Source: CAYMTN01 sp964393335
GTDB taxonomy: Bacteria; Chloroflexota; Anaerolineae; Aggregatilineales; Aggregatilineaceae
Direction: 5' to 3'
Length of the DNA stretch: 18,311 nucleotides
NCBI GenBank assembly: GCA_964393335.1
Contig: CAYMTN010000099.1
Coordinates: forward strand, 1 to 18,311
Position numbers and translations under genes: made by a program. Below are positions 7,328-13,878 of the stretch, piece after piece (position 1 is the stretch's first letter; each line of letters starts with the position of its first letter). The notes beneath the pieces are model-generated. The model was given only the letters and a program-made list of their open reading frames with translations, searched no databases and was not told the origin of the DNA.

Positions 7328-7804
7328 ATGAGCAATACGCCCTGGTGGGGGACGCCGGACCACGTATCGAACCGGCTGCGGTTGGAAGTTGAGATGATGC
7401 GAGCAACCTTTGCCGACACCTTCCGGCTGGTGGTGCCCAGGCGCGGCAACCTGCACTGGCTGGGTGATGTTGAGGTGAATCTACAGGGAATTCCGGAACG
7501 CATACACACCTTGAGAATCGTCTACGTGGACGAATATCCGAATCGTCCTGCCGAGGCGTATGTCGAACGACCGACCGTGTACAGCGAAAAACACCAGTTT
7601 GAGGATGGGCAGTTGTGTCTGTTTAACCCAAAGGATGGCGTGACATATGGCTGGAATCCGAGCACGTCAACAGCAGTGACCGTAGCCGGGTGGGCGATTC
7701 AATGGTTGTATGCGTATTACACCTGGCGTGCTACCGGAACCTGGCCGGGCATTGAGGAGCGTATGAGGCCGACCAAAGGACGCCAAAACAGGAGGAAATG
7801 GTAA
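7328..7804 (+). CDS. Bacterial E2-like (UBC-fold) ubiquitin-like conjugating enzyme
   Basis: This 158-residue protein has the UBC-fold order. It has an N-terminal helix (~14-31) and strands with a YP-x2-P turn (Y70, P71, P74), as in the E2 YPxxPP motif. H89 precedes the GQLCLF segment, whose C97 is the predicted catalytic cysteine. W109 (GWNPST) follows, then two C-terminal helices and a TWPGIE tail. The His-to-Cys spacing is 8 residues instead of the 10 of the eukaryotic HPN...C motif, as in other short prokaryotic E2-like proteins. E2s accept an activated modifier from E1 on the Cys and pass it to a target. The gene sits directly between paralogue 3 and the JAB gene; GGAGG precedes the ATG. 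Its stop overlaps the likely JAB start (TAATG). Confidence 0.88.
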   Translation: MSNTPWWGTPDHVSNRLRLEVEMMRATFADTFRLVVPRRGNLHWLGDVEVNLQGIPERIHTLRIVYVDEYPNRPAEAYVERPTVYSEKHQFEDGQLCLFNPKDGVTYGWNPSTSTAVTVAGWAIQWLYAYYTWRATGTWPGIEERMRPTKGRQNRRKW

Positions 7805-8976
7805 TGCTTGACCAACTGCCTGACACTGAGCGCGATATGCCGCGCGTGGTAGTAGCCCAACGCGTAATCGACAAGATCGTGCGCGGCGCGCTGCTGTATC
7901 CTGATCCTGAAACCGGCGAGGCAATGATCGGCCTGGTCGTGCCGCAGAGCGGGCGGCTCGAACCGGATATCTACGTGTTGGATACGCTCAGCCCTGGCGA
8001 ACACGCCGTGCGTGAGTGGGGCATGTTTGAACAGGGCAGCGATTGGCAAGGTGATGTTTTTCACTGGTTGTTTGTGAATTGGGAGGCATTTCGTGACCTG
8101 CGCCGATCATCCTACGGGCGGGCGCTGGCGGCCAAGTGGGATATGCCGCTCAGCCATGTTGGCGATTGGCACAAGCAGCCGGGGGATATGACCGATCCGT
8201 CATCAGGCGACGTGCGTACCGCGCGCCACATGATCGCGGATTCCGAAACACCCGTCGAGCACATTGTCGCGCCGATTGTGACGCTGTATCCCCTGGCGGA
8301 AGAACAACCGGTCCCAACCGTGCCCGGCGGTGATCAACAACCCGTCACGGTTGACGGGGAGACGGTCTCGCCGGAGGAACCGGCTGGTGCTGCCGGCCCG
8401 GAAGAACTAGGATCCGGTCCCTATTCGTCACGGGAGGTTGAGCGGCGCGAGTCATCGACGGCCATTTTTAAGACGCTCAAGGATGAGGGCTGGGTGATCC
8501 GCATCGACTTCTGGTATATGAGCAAGCGTTCGAAGCGGTTTGTATCGCTGACGCCGGTCGTATGGCCGGATGACCGGCTGCCCATGCTGCCGCCGGTGGC
8601 GTGGCACCTGGCCCACCCGCGCCGCTTCGATCAAGAGTACAATCTGCTGGTCGAGGCGGGTTATGCGGTCGATGTCGTACGGTGGGATGCTGACGGCAAG
8701 CCGCCCTACGAAATCTGTTTTTCGGTATACAGACCCGGCAGCCGCCGCGTGATGGTGTTGGTCACACCGGTTGATTACCCGGCTGAAATGCCTGCGATCC
8801 GCGTAGCACCGCTGGTTACCGTAGCCGAAGACGAAGATGTGTTCGAAAAGGTCTATGATGCGTCCAAACCGGTGATGCTGGCCCAGATGCCGGATTGGAC
8901 CTGGGACTCCAAGCGCACGTTGGTTGAACTGGTGTGGTATGTCGAAAAGACGCTCAAAGAGGACGACAAGGTATGA
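7804..8976 (+). CDS. JAB/JAMM-domain protein fused to a C-terminal Cys-less E2-like (UEV/RWD-type) domain
   Basis: The start at 7804 (ATG overlapping the E2 stop, 8 bases after AGGAGG) is better than the in-frame ATG at 7798, which lies 2 bases from the same AGGAGG. It gives 390 residues. The JAB domain (~12-165) has the catalytic Glu (E39 in GEAMIGL) and a JAMM-type motif H123-K-Q125-P-x6-S133-x2-D136, so the second metal His is Gln. A Pro/Glu/Gly-rich linker (~170-215) leads to a C-terminal region. Its last ~120 residues show UBC-like order: a helix, strands, YPAEMP (Y325 to P330), then WTWDSKRTLVELVWYVEKTL, but with no Cys at the E2 position. JAB enzymes cleave ubiquitin-like proteins from targets or process them. 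This fusion suggests a deconjugase with a built-in binding domain. Confidence 0.85.
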   Translation: MLDQLPDTERDMPRVVVAQRVIDKIVRGALLYPDPETGEAMIGLVVPQSGRLEPDIYVLDTLSPGEHAVREWGMFEQGSDWQGDVFHWLFVNWEAFRDLRRSSYGRALAAKWDMPLSHVGDWHKQPGDMTDPSSGDVRTARHMIADSETPVEHIVAPIVTLYPLAEEQPVPTVPGGDQQPVTVDGETVSPEEPAGAAGPEELGSGPYSSREVERRESSTAIFKTLKDEGWVIRIDFWYMSKRSKRFVSLTPVVWPDDRLPMLPPVAWHLAHPRRFDQEYNLLVEAGYAVDVVRWDADGKPPYEICFSVYRPGSRRVMVLVTPVDYPAEMPAIRVAPLVTVAEDEDVFEKVYDASKPVMLAQMPDWTWDSKRTLVELVWYVEKTLKEDDKV

Positions 8977-9875
8977 ACTGGGATCGTATTGAACGACTTT
9001 TCGGCCATGATGTGCTCGCCTTTTTGCGCACGCAGACGGTCGGCATCATCGGGTTGGGGTCCGGCGGAAGTTTTGTCGCGCTCAGCCTGGCGATGGGCGG
9101 CGTAGGGCGGTTTATCCTGGTGGACGATGACCTGATTGAGGCATCGAATGTGATGCGCCATGCCGCCGACCTGCGGTATGTCGGCAAACCGAAAGTCGAT
9201 GCGGTGGCCGATTTGATCCGCCAGCGCAACCCGGCTGCCGAAGTGAAAACGGTGATAGGCCGCATCGAAGCGCACCTCGAGTTGCTGCAAGAAATGCAGG
9301 TCGTGGTGGCGGGTGTTGACGGTGAAGGCCCGAAATACGCGATCAACCAGGCGTGTATCGAGCATGGATGCACGGCGGTCTATGCCGGGGTGTACGAACG
9401 CGGCGAAGGTGGCGACGCCTGTATCATTTATCCTGATGAAGGGCCGTGTTACGCGTGTTGGGCCGAGCATCTGCGGGAAGGACTGTCGGACGCGATGCCC
9501 GAACAAGAGGAACTCGACTACGGGATGATTGGGCCGGATGGCACGCTGGCGGCTGAGCCGGGTTTGTGGCTGCACGTCGTCCGGATCGCATCCGCCCAGG
9601 CTGATATGGCACTCAATCATCTGCTGGAGGATACGCCCGTACACCGCAAGATGCCCGCCAACACGGTAGTCATGGCGAACACGTATCTCGAAATCTTCGA
9701 AGGCCGCACGACACTACCCTACAGCGCCGAGTGGATCAGCGTTCCCCGAAATCCTGAATGCCTGGTATGCGGCCATCTCCATCGCCAACCCGGAAGCGAC
9801 GAGGCCGGGGTATCGTTGGATGAGCTGGCAAACCTGGGGAACGTGAGTTTCGAGCAGGACACTAACGAAAGCTGA
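8973..9875 (+). CDS. E1/ThiF-like ubiquitin-like activating enzyme
   Basis: The ATG at 8973 overlaps the JAB stop as ATGA, which beats an in-frame start at 8934 inside the JAB gene; it gives 300 residues. The N-terminal Rossmann fold binds ATP (GLGSGG, residues 27-32; acidic VDDD after strand 2). Then come the adenylation residues N59 and R62 (ASNVMRHAAD), K72/K74 (GKPKVDA) and D116 (GVDGEG). A Zn knuckle is formed by C159/C162 (CYAC) and C263/C266 (CLVC). E1-like enzymes adenylate the C-terminus of a ubiquitin-like protein. The segment after the CYAC knuckle reads LDYGMIGPDG, where ThiF/MoeB enzymes carry a Cys, so the crossover-loop cysteine is absent; C128, C133 and C150 remain as other candidates. 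E2, JAB and E1 together form one conjugation/deconjugation set. Confidence 0.93.
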   Translation: MNWDRIERLFGHDVLAFLRTQTVGIIGLGSGGSFVALSLAMGGVGRFILVDDDLIEASNVMRHAADLRYVGKPKVDAVADLIRQRNPAAEVKTVIGRIEAHLELLQEMQVVVAGVDGEGPKYAINQACIEHGCTAVYAGVYERGEGGDACIIYPDEGPCYACWAEHLREGLSDAMPEQEELDYGMIGPDGTLAAEPGLWLHVVRIASAQADMALNHLLEDTPVHRKMPANTVVMANTYLEIFEGRTTLPYSAEWISVPRNPECLVCGHLHRQPGSDEAGVSLDELANLGNVSFEQDTNES

Positions 9876-9885
9876 GGAAGTAACC

Positions 9886-10191
9886 ATGACCGATAATGAC
9901 GTGAACCTGCCGCCGTCCGGCGACGAAGAACTGCCCCCGGTCCCGCCGGATGAGGCGGAGGACATCGACCAACCGGCTGACGACTCCGCGCCTGATGATG
10001 ATCTCAGCCCGCGCCTGGAACGGCTGGGCGGTGAACCTGCTCCCGATATCACGCCGGAAGAATTCGCGCGGTTGCAGCAGGCCGGGCAGATTCACATTGA
10101 CCCGCGCGGGCGCGTACGCACGACGCAGCGCAATGAAACCGATGCGGGCGTCTCGCTGCGTAAGCGTCGGGCGTGGTACGACCGGCCATGA
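9886..10191 (+). CDS. Small acidic protein of the ubiquitin-like operon (unknown)
   Basis: This 101-residue protein starts 10 bp after the E1 stop with GAGGAAG as ribosome-binding site. The first ~55 residues are very acidic and rich in Pro/Asp, so probably disordered. The second half has a helix (TPEEFARLQQAG) and a short hairpin (QIHIDPRGRVRTT), and ends in a basic RKRRAWYDRP. It has no beta-grasp pattern and does not end in Gly-Gly, so it does not look like a ubiquitin-like modifier, although it has an internal GG. It contains no Lys except one near the C-terminus. It could be an adaptor or substrate of the system. Its stop overlaps the Nudix start (ATGA). Function unknown. Confidence 0.7.
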   Translation: MTDNDVNLPPSGDEELPPVPPDEAEDIDQPADDSAPDDDLSPRLERLGGEPAPDITPEEFARLQQAGQIHIDPRGRVRTTQRNETDAGVSLRKRRAWYDRP

Positions 10192-10823
10192 GGTCGGTCC
10201 AGGTTGACGATGTCCGCGCGGCATTGGCCCTGCCAGATTTCGATGTTCTGGCCGCCCAACGCCGCATGGCTCCCTATCCGCGCCCGCTGCGCCGGAGTTC
10301 GCGGCGGCCCGGCGATGCCCGGCGAGCGAGTGTGCTGATCCTCCTTTTTCCGGCTGAAAACGGGTTGTCCTTTGTGCTGACCCGGCGCTCAACGAATCCG
10401 CACGACGTTCATAGCGGCCAAATCAGCCTGCCGGGTGGTTCTCAGGAACCGGGCGAGACGGCGGTCCAGACTGCTTTGCGTGAAGCGCAGGAAGAAATCG
10501 GCTTCGCCGGGCCTGTGCAGGTTTTGGGTGAATTGGCGTGCCTGTACATCCCACCGAGCGATTTTGAGGTGCGGCCTGTCGTCGCGTACGCTGCCCAACA
10601 CCCGCGCTGGGTGGTGGATGTGGTGGAAGTGGCAGAGGTGTTGGAGTGCCCCGTGATATGGCTGCTCGACGATGCGGCCAAAGTGACCGAAGACTGGACA
10701 ATTCAGGGACAGACAGTGCGGGTGCCCTGGTACCGTGTGCAGGGGCATAAAGTGTGGGGAGCCACCGCGATTATCTTGAGTGAATTTGAGCAGCGGTTGC
10801 GACTCGTATCGGATGCTTCGTGA
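10188..10823 (+). CDS. Nudix hydrolase of the CoA-diphosphatase (NudL/YeaB-like) type
   Basis: The start is taken as the ATG at 10188, overlapping the previous stop as ATGA; a GTG at 10173 would add five residues. The 211-residue protein has a full Nudix box (G84-x5-E90-x7-R98-E99-x2-E102-E103-x-G105, in GGSQEPGETAVQTALREAQE followed by EIGF). Just before it is the LTRRS...HSGQISLPGG segment typical of CoA/acyl-CoA pyrophosphatases, which split CoA to 4'-phosphopantetheine and 3',5'-ADP with Mg2+. This preceding motif sets it apart from general MutT-type enzymes. It is translationally linked to the small acidic gene, so it is likely the last gene of the E1/E2/JAB operon, but a housekeeping role unrelated to conjugation is just as possible. 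Confidence 0.9.
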   Translation: MRSVQVDDVRAALALPDFDVLAAQRRMAPYPRPLRRSSRRPGDARRASVLILLFPAENGLSFVLTRRSTNPHDVHSGQISLPGGSQEPGETAVQTALREAQEEIGFAGPVQVLGELACLYIPPSDFEVRPVVAYAAQHPRWVVDVVEVAEVLECPVIWLLDDAAKVTEDWTIQGQTVRVPWYRVQGHKVWGATAIILSEFEQRLRLVSDAS

Positions 10824-10894
10824 ACCCTCGTTTTTTCCACGGCGGCGCGTTTGTACTCCCCAGGTAAAGCAAACGGTTCTTTGCATGTAATAAC

Positions 10895-10923
10895 TTGCGT
10901 TGGTGAATTATGCGTGGTACAGT
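10895..10923 (+). promoter_or_regulatory. Weak candidate promoter for the 10984 response regulator
   Basis: TTGCGT and TACAGT are separated by exactly 17 bp (3-4 matches each to consensus) in the 160-bp gap before the gene. Transcription would start near 10930. The gap after the Nudix gene shows no stem-loop terminator, so read-through from the operon is also possible. Confidence 0.35.
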
Positions 10924-10983
10924 GCATTCAAACCAACCTATAACTGTTGGCGCTCGATCCTGCTGCTTGGGGGGATGCTCAAC

Positions 10984-11670
10984 ATGGCTGAGAAAATACT
11001 TGTCATTGACGATGAAGAGGTAACAGTTCAGCTCATCGGCTTGCTGTTGGAGAAGCGTGGTTTTGAGGTGATCAGGGCGTATCGGGCTGAAGATGGTTTG
11101 CGCAAAGCTTATCGCACGCATCCTGACTTGATCTTGCTCGACATCATGATGCCCGATATGGACGGTTGGGAAGTCTGCCGCCGCCTGCGCGAGCTTTCCG
11201 ACGTGCCGATTATTTTTCTGACGGCTAAAGATGACGTGCGAGACGTGGTCAAAGGGTTGGAAATGGGGGCCGATGATTATGTCGTCAAGCCCTACGATAA
11301 CGACGAACTCGTAGCACGCATCAGAGCACATCTCCGGCGCGCGCCCAAGCCGTCGGTTGCCGAGGAACTGGTGTTTGATGGCGGGAATTTCCGCATCAAC
11401 TTCATCAGCCGCGAAATACGCGTGCGCGGGAACCCGGTCCATCTGACACCCAAAGAGTTCAACCTGTTAGGTGTTCTGGCACGCAGCGCCGGGCGGGTTA
11501 TTACCCGGACGGAACTCGTAAAAGAAGCCTGGGGACCGGAATATGGCGATGCCATCGACAGTTTGAAGCTGTACATTCATTATCTGCGGCAGAAGATCGA
11601 GCAAGACCCCCAACATCCCAAGTATGTTTTGACGTCGCGTGGTGTTGGGTACCGGTTCGCCAACCTGTAA
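10984..11670 (+). CDS. OmpR/PhoB-type response regulator with intact receiver
   Basis: The start is the ATG at 10984 (MAEKILVIDDEE), with a G-rich site upstream; an in-frame start at 10900 would add 28 residues that do not fit the family. The 228-residue protein has all receiver residues: D9/D10 (acidic pocket), D53 (phospho-acceptor, ILLDIMMPDMDG), the Thr of IIFLTAKD and the Lys of VVKPYD. The C-terminal winged helix has LTPKEFNLLGVLA, then the DSLKLYIHYLRQKIE recognition helix and the SRGVGYRF wing. It is a typical DNA-binding response regulator that dimerises when phosphorylated. No histidine kinase lies nearby, so the partner is encoded elsewhere. This intact receiver contrasts with the decayed one in the gene at 3527. 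Confidence 0.96.
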   Translation: MAEKILVIDDEEVTVQLIGLLLEKRGFEVIRAYRAEDGLRKAYRTHPDLILLDIMMPDMDGWEVCRRLRELSDVPIIFLTAKDDVRDVVKGLEMGADDYVVKPYDNDELVARIRAHLRRAPKPSVAEELVFDGGNFRINFISREIRVRGNPVHLTPKEFNLLGVLARSAGRVITRTELVKEAWGPEYGDAIDSLKLYIHYLRQKIEQDPQHPKYVLTSRGVGYRFANL

Positions 11671-11683
11671 ATCTACATATTCA

Positions 11684-11716
11684 ACACGCGGAGCATGGTC
11701 ACCGTACTCCGCGTGT
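11684..11716. terminator. Perfect 10-bp hairpin between convergent genes
   Basis: ACACGCGGAG at 11684-11693 pairs perfectly with CTCCGCGTGT at 11707-11716 around a 13-nt loop, midway between the convergent stops at 11670 and 11726. No T-run follows on either strand, so it is not a classic intrinsic terminator. It may act as a bidirectional transcript end or RNA-stability hairpin. Confidence 0.55.
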
Positions 11717-11725
11717 GCGCTATCG

Positions 11726-12133
11726 TCAAACCAATCCCCACGCGAACAGCGCTGCCAGCACGCCGATAGCGATCAAGACGAGCAGCACCAACCGCCGCCG
11801 CAGACGGCTGGGCGGTGCGGCCTGGGCAGCATTATCAGGCGACATAGCCTCTTCGAGCATCATCTGGTCGAGTTTGTTCAACTGCTTGCGGGCAGCCGGA
11901 TGGGTGGGGTTCAGCTCCAGCACGTTTTCAAAACAAACCCGCCGGTCCTCGTCAGTTTCGACGACACTTGCCAGCCACAACCAGACCTGTTCGTGATAGG
12001 GATCAATTTCAATCGCCTGGCGAAACAAGTCGTGCGCCCGCGCATTGTCGCCTTGTTTGGCCGCATCTTTCCCGGCCTTGAAGAGGTACAAGAACTCCTT
12101 TGGCGCGCTCAATAAATCAGAGGAAATGCCCAT
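11726..12133 (-). CDS. TPR-like module with C-terminal transmembrane anchor (135 residues)
   Basis: Residues ~16-92 hold the ~80-residue TPR-like module shared with the next three minus-strand genes: GKDAAKQGDNARAHDLF, EQVWLWLASVVET, then the RRVCFENVLELNP repeat. After an Ala/Pro-rich linker, RLRRR precedes a hydrophobic helix (~114-134) that ends the protein, so the TPR part is cytosolic and the protein tail-anchored. TPRs bind other proteins; no enzyme motif is present. GGAAGG precedes the ATG. A 152-bp gap separates it from the propeller gene upstream, and an extended -10 motif (TGCTAAAAT, minus strand, 12175-12183) is a possible promoter. Function unknown. Confidence 0.85.
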   Translation of the reverse strand: MGISSDLLSAPKEFLYLFKAGKDAAKQGDNARAHDLFRQAIEIDPYHEQVWLWLASVVETDEDRRVCFENVLELNPTHPAARKQLNKLDQMMLEEAMSPDNAAQAAPPSRLRRRLVLLVLIAIGVLAALFAWGLV

Positions 12134-12174
12134 ACCGCCGACCTTCCGTCACCATCCTGATATTGATACTTCAC

Positions 12175-12183
12175 ATTTTAGCA
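12175..12183 (-). promoter_or_regulatory. Extended -10 motif, candidate promoter of the 11726-12133 gene
   Basis: On the minus strand, TGCTAAAAT matches the extended -10 pattern TGnTATAAT with one mismatch. It lies about 45 bp before the gene start. No good -35 box was seen, which is common for extended -10 promoters. Confidence 0.4.
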
Positions 12184-12238
12184 TGCATAACGTACCGGCG
12201 ATAGTACCGATATCATCTAATTGGGCATGACAGGCAAA

Positions 12239-12255
12239 CGGGCCAGATCGGCCCG
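12239..12255 (-). terminator. Short GC-rich hairpin downstream of the 12286 propeller gene
   Basis: CGGGCC-5 nt-GGCCCG is a 6-bp perfect stem about 30 bp past the stop at 12286. On the minus strand it is followed by TTTGCC, a short T-run, so it could be a weak intrinsic terminator for the propeller operon. Confidence 0.45.
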
Positions 12256-12285
12256 CTTGTGAGTCTGGGCTTTGCGTCCGGCGGT

Positions 12286-13821
12286 TTAGCGCCCCCAATC
12301 GTTGGCGATATCCGTGTAAGGGGCCCACGTAATCTGGTACAGGGCCTGGGTGGCGATCTCGTAGATAAACACGTCCCAGTTGCCGGTACGATTGGACGAA
12401 AAAACAATGTACCGTCCGTCTGGCGAAAAACGAGGCCGGATGTCATCTGAAGGAGAATCGATGATCTTCTCTGGTTCCCCCAGGCCGCTGGCGGGCATCC
12501 AATAAATGTCGTTTTCCTGGCTGCTGGCTTCTCTGGCCTGGAAGACGATGCGCTGTCCATCGGGTGACCAATCCGGCGCAGACTCGATCAGGTCCGGCCC
12601 ATTTTGGGTCAAGTTGGTGATCGCGCCGGTTGTCGTGTCGATGATGCGCAGCTCAGTGGGCGAGTTAAACTCCAGTTTCGAGAGATCGGCGGCATACACG
12701 ATGCGCCTGCTATCAGGCGAAAACGAAGGCCAGCTTTCAATGGCATCGTCGTTGGTCAGACGTTCCAGTGCATCGGGGCTGCCGTTGGGATTGGCCAGCG
12801 ATACGCGGTACAGGTCCGGCGTGACTGAGCCTGACTTGGCGACGAACGCGATCCACTGCCCGTCCAGCGACCAGTCGGGCTGGTCCTGGTCATAGAGCGT
12901 CGGGATTCCCGCCCAGTAGCCGCTGCCAGATCGTGGGGCGGTGCCCTGCGTGTTGTTCAGTTCGAGCAGAAATTCCTGCGTGCCGGGAGCATATTTGATA
13001 TAGGCAACCTGGCTGCCATCGGGTGACAGAACCGGGGTATGGCCGCGCGATCCATCGGACATGATCGGGCGCTGGCTGCTGCCATCCGGCTTGAGCAGCA
13101 CAATCGGCTGGTTGTCCGGGTCGCCGGCGACCAGGCCAGACCGCATCACAATTTGCCCGGCAGGCGTGGTTGGCGGTGGCGGAAAGAGTGTCGGCGGACT
13201 CTCTGGAACTGGCGTGCTGCTGGGCACAGGTGTCCAGGTCGCCGGGCGGTTGGTCGGTGTCACGCTGGCGAGCGCGGTGGCCGGTACGGATGTCAAATCC
13301 GTGGTCGAAGCAGGCGCTGGCGAACGGGTTTCTCCAGGCGGTGGTGGGGCCGCTTCGGTTGAGGGCATCTGGCCAAGCGCTGCCAGGGTAGGGGGCGGGG
13401 TTTTGTCGGAGTCGCCGTTTCCACCCAGCACGACTGCCAATACGACAATCAGCGCGATCACGGCCACAACGCCCAACCCAATTGCCAGATAAACAACCCG
13501 GCGATTCACACCGGTTTGGGTCAGCAAAGCCGCCCGGTCATCGGCTGCGCCAGATACGACGCTGCCTTCGAGTTGGGCCAGCAGGCGTTGGGCGCGTTTG
13601 TTGTCCGGGTTGATGACCACGACATTGCCCAGGCAGACGCGTTTTTCATCGGCATCGTCCACGACGGCTGCCAGCCAGAACCAGCCTTTTTCATTTTGTT
13701 GGTCAAGCTCTACAACCTGTTCCAGCAGCGCACGGGCAGTGGTTTTGTCGCCGGAACGTGCCGCGTCGATGCCTTTTTTTAGCAGTTCTTCTACCTGGGG
13801 ATTGGGTTCTGGATTGCTCAT
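12286..13821 (-). CDS. Membrane protein: TPR module, TM helix, Pro/Thr linker and TolB-like WD40 (PD40) propeller
   Basis: Residues ~10-90 of this 511-residue protein are the shared TPR-like module (GIDAARSGDKTTARALLEQV, KGWFWLAAV, then VVVINPDNKRA). One hydrophobic helix (~110-133) crosses the membrane. The next ~90 residues are Pro/Thr/Ser-rich, typical of an extracytoplasmic linker. From ~230, five repeats with the PD40 signature follow (for example LSPDGSQVAYI, WSLDGQWIAFV, FSPDSRRIVYA, WSPDGQRIVFQ, FSPDGRYIVFSSNR). These are TolB-type propeller blades that bind proteins or ligands outside the membrane. The TPR part faces the cytosol, so it may link inside and outside. GAGGGGG is the ribosome-binding site. 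It lies 57 bp after the paralogue at 13879, likely one operon. Ligand unknown. Confidence 0.88.
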   Translation of the reverse strand: MSNPEPNPQVEELLKKGIDAARSGDKTTARALLEQVVELDQQNEKGWFWLAAVVDDADEKRVCLGNVVVINPDNKRAQRLLAQLEGSVVSGAADDRAALLTQTGVNRRVVYLAIGLGVVAVIALIVVLAVVLGGNGDSDKTPPPTLAALGQMPSTEAAPPPPGETRSPAPASTTDLTSVPATALASVTPTNRPATWTPVPSSTPVPESPPTLFPPPPTTPAGQIVMRSGLVAGDPDNQPIVLLKPDGSSQRPIMSDGSRGHTPVLSPDGSQVAYIKYAPGTQEFLLELNNTQGTAPRSGSGYWAGIPTLYDQDQPDWSLDGQWIAFVAKSGSVTPDLYRVSLANPNGSPDALERLTNDDAIESWPSFSPDSRRIVYAADLSKLEFNSPTELRIIDTTTGAITNLTQNGPDLIESAPDWSPDGQRIVFQAREASSQENDIYWMPASGLGEPEKIIDSPSDDIRPRFSPDGRYIVFSSNRTGNWDVFIYEIATQALYQITWAPYTDIANDWGR

Positions 13822-13878
13822 GCTGCCCCCTCATTCCTTCAGAAAAGGTGACTATATCGTAAAGATACCCTATGGTGA

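Noticed and set aside
8934..8972. E1 start inside the JAB gene
   Set aside because: ATG at 8973 overlaps the JAB stop (ATGA) and gives the normal distance to the GLGSGG motif.
9886..10191. Ubiquitin-like modifier
   Set aside because: No beta-grasp order of strands and no Gly-Gly at the C-terminus; half of the protein looks disordered.
10900..10983. Longer N-terminus of the response regulator
   Set aside because: The added residues do not resemble a receiver; strand 1 (ILVIDDEE) starts right after the ATG at 10984.
13061..13492. Plus-strand frame opposite the propeller gene
   Set aside because: Gly/Val/Ala-rich reverse reading of the Pro/Thr linker; no start signal or domain.
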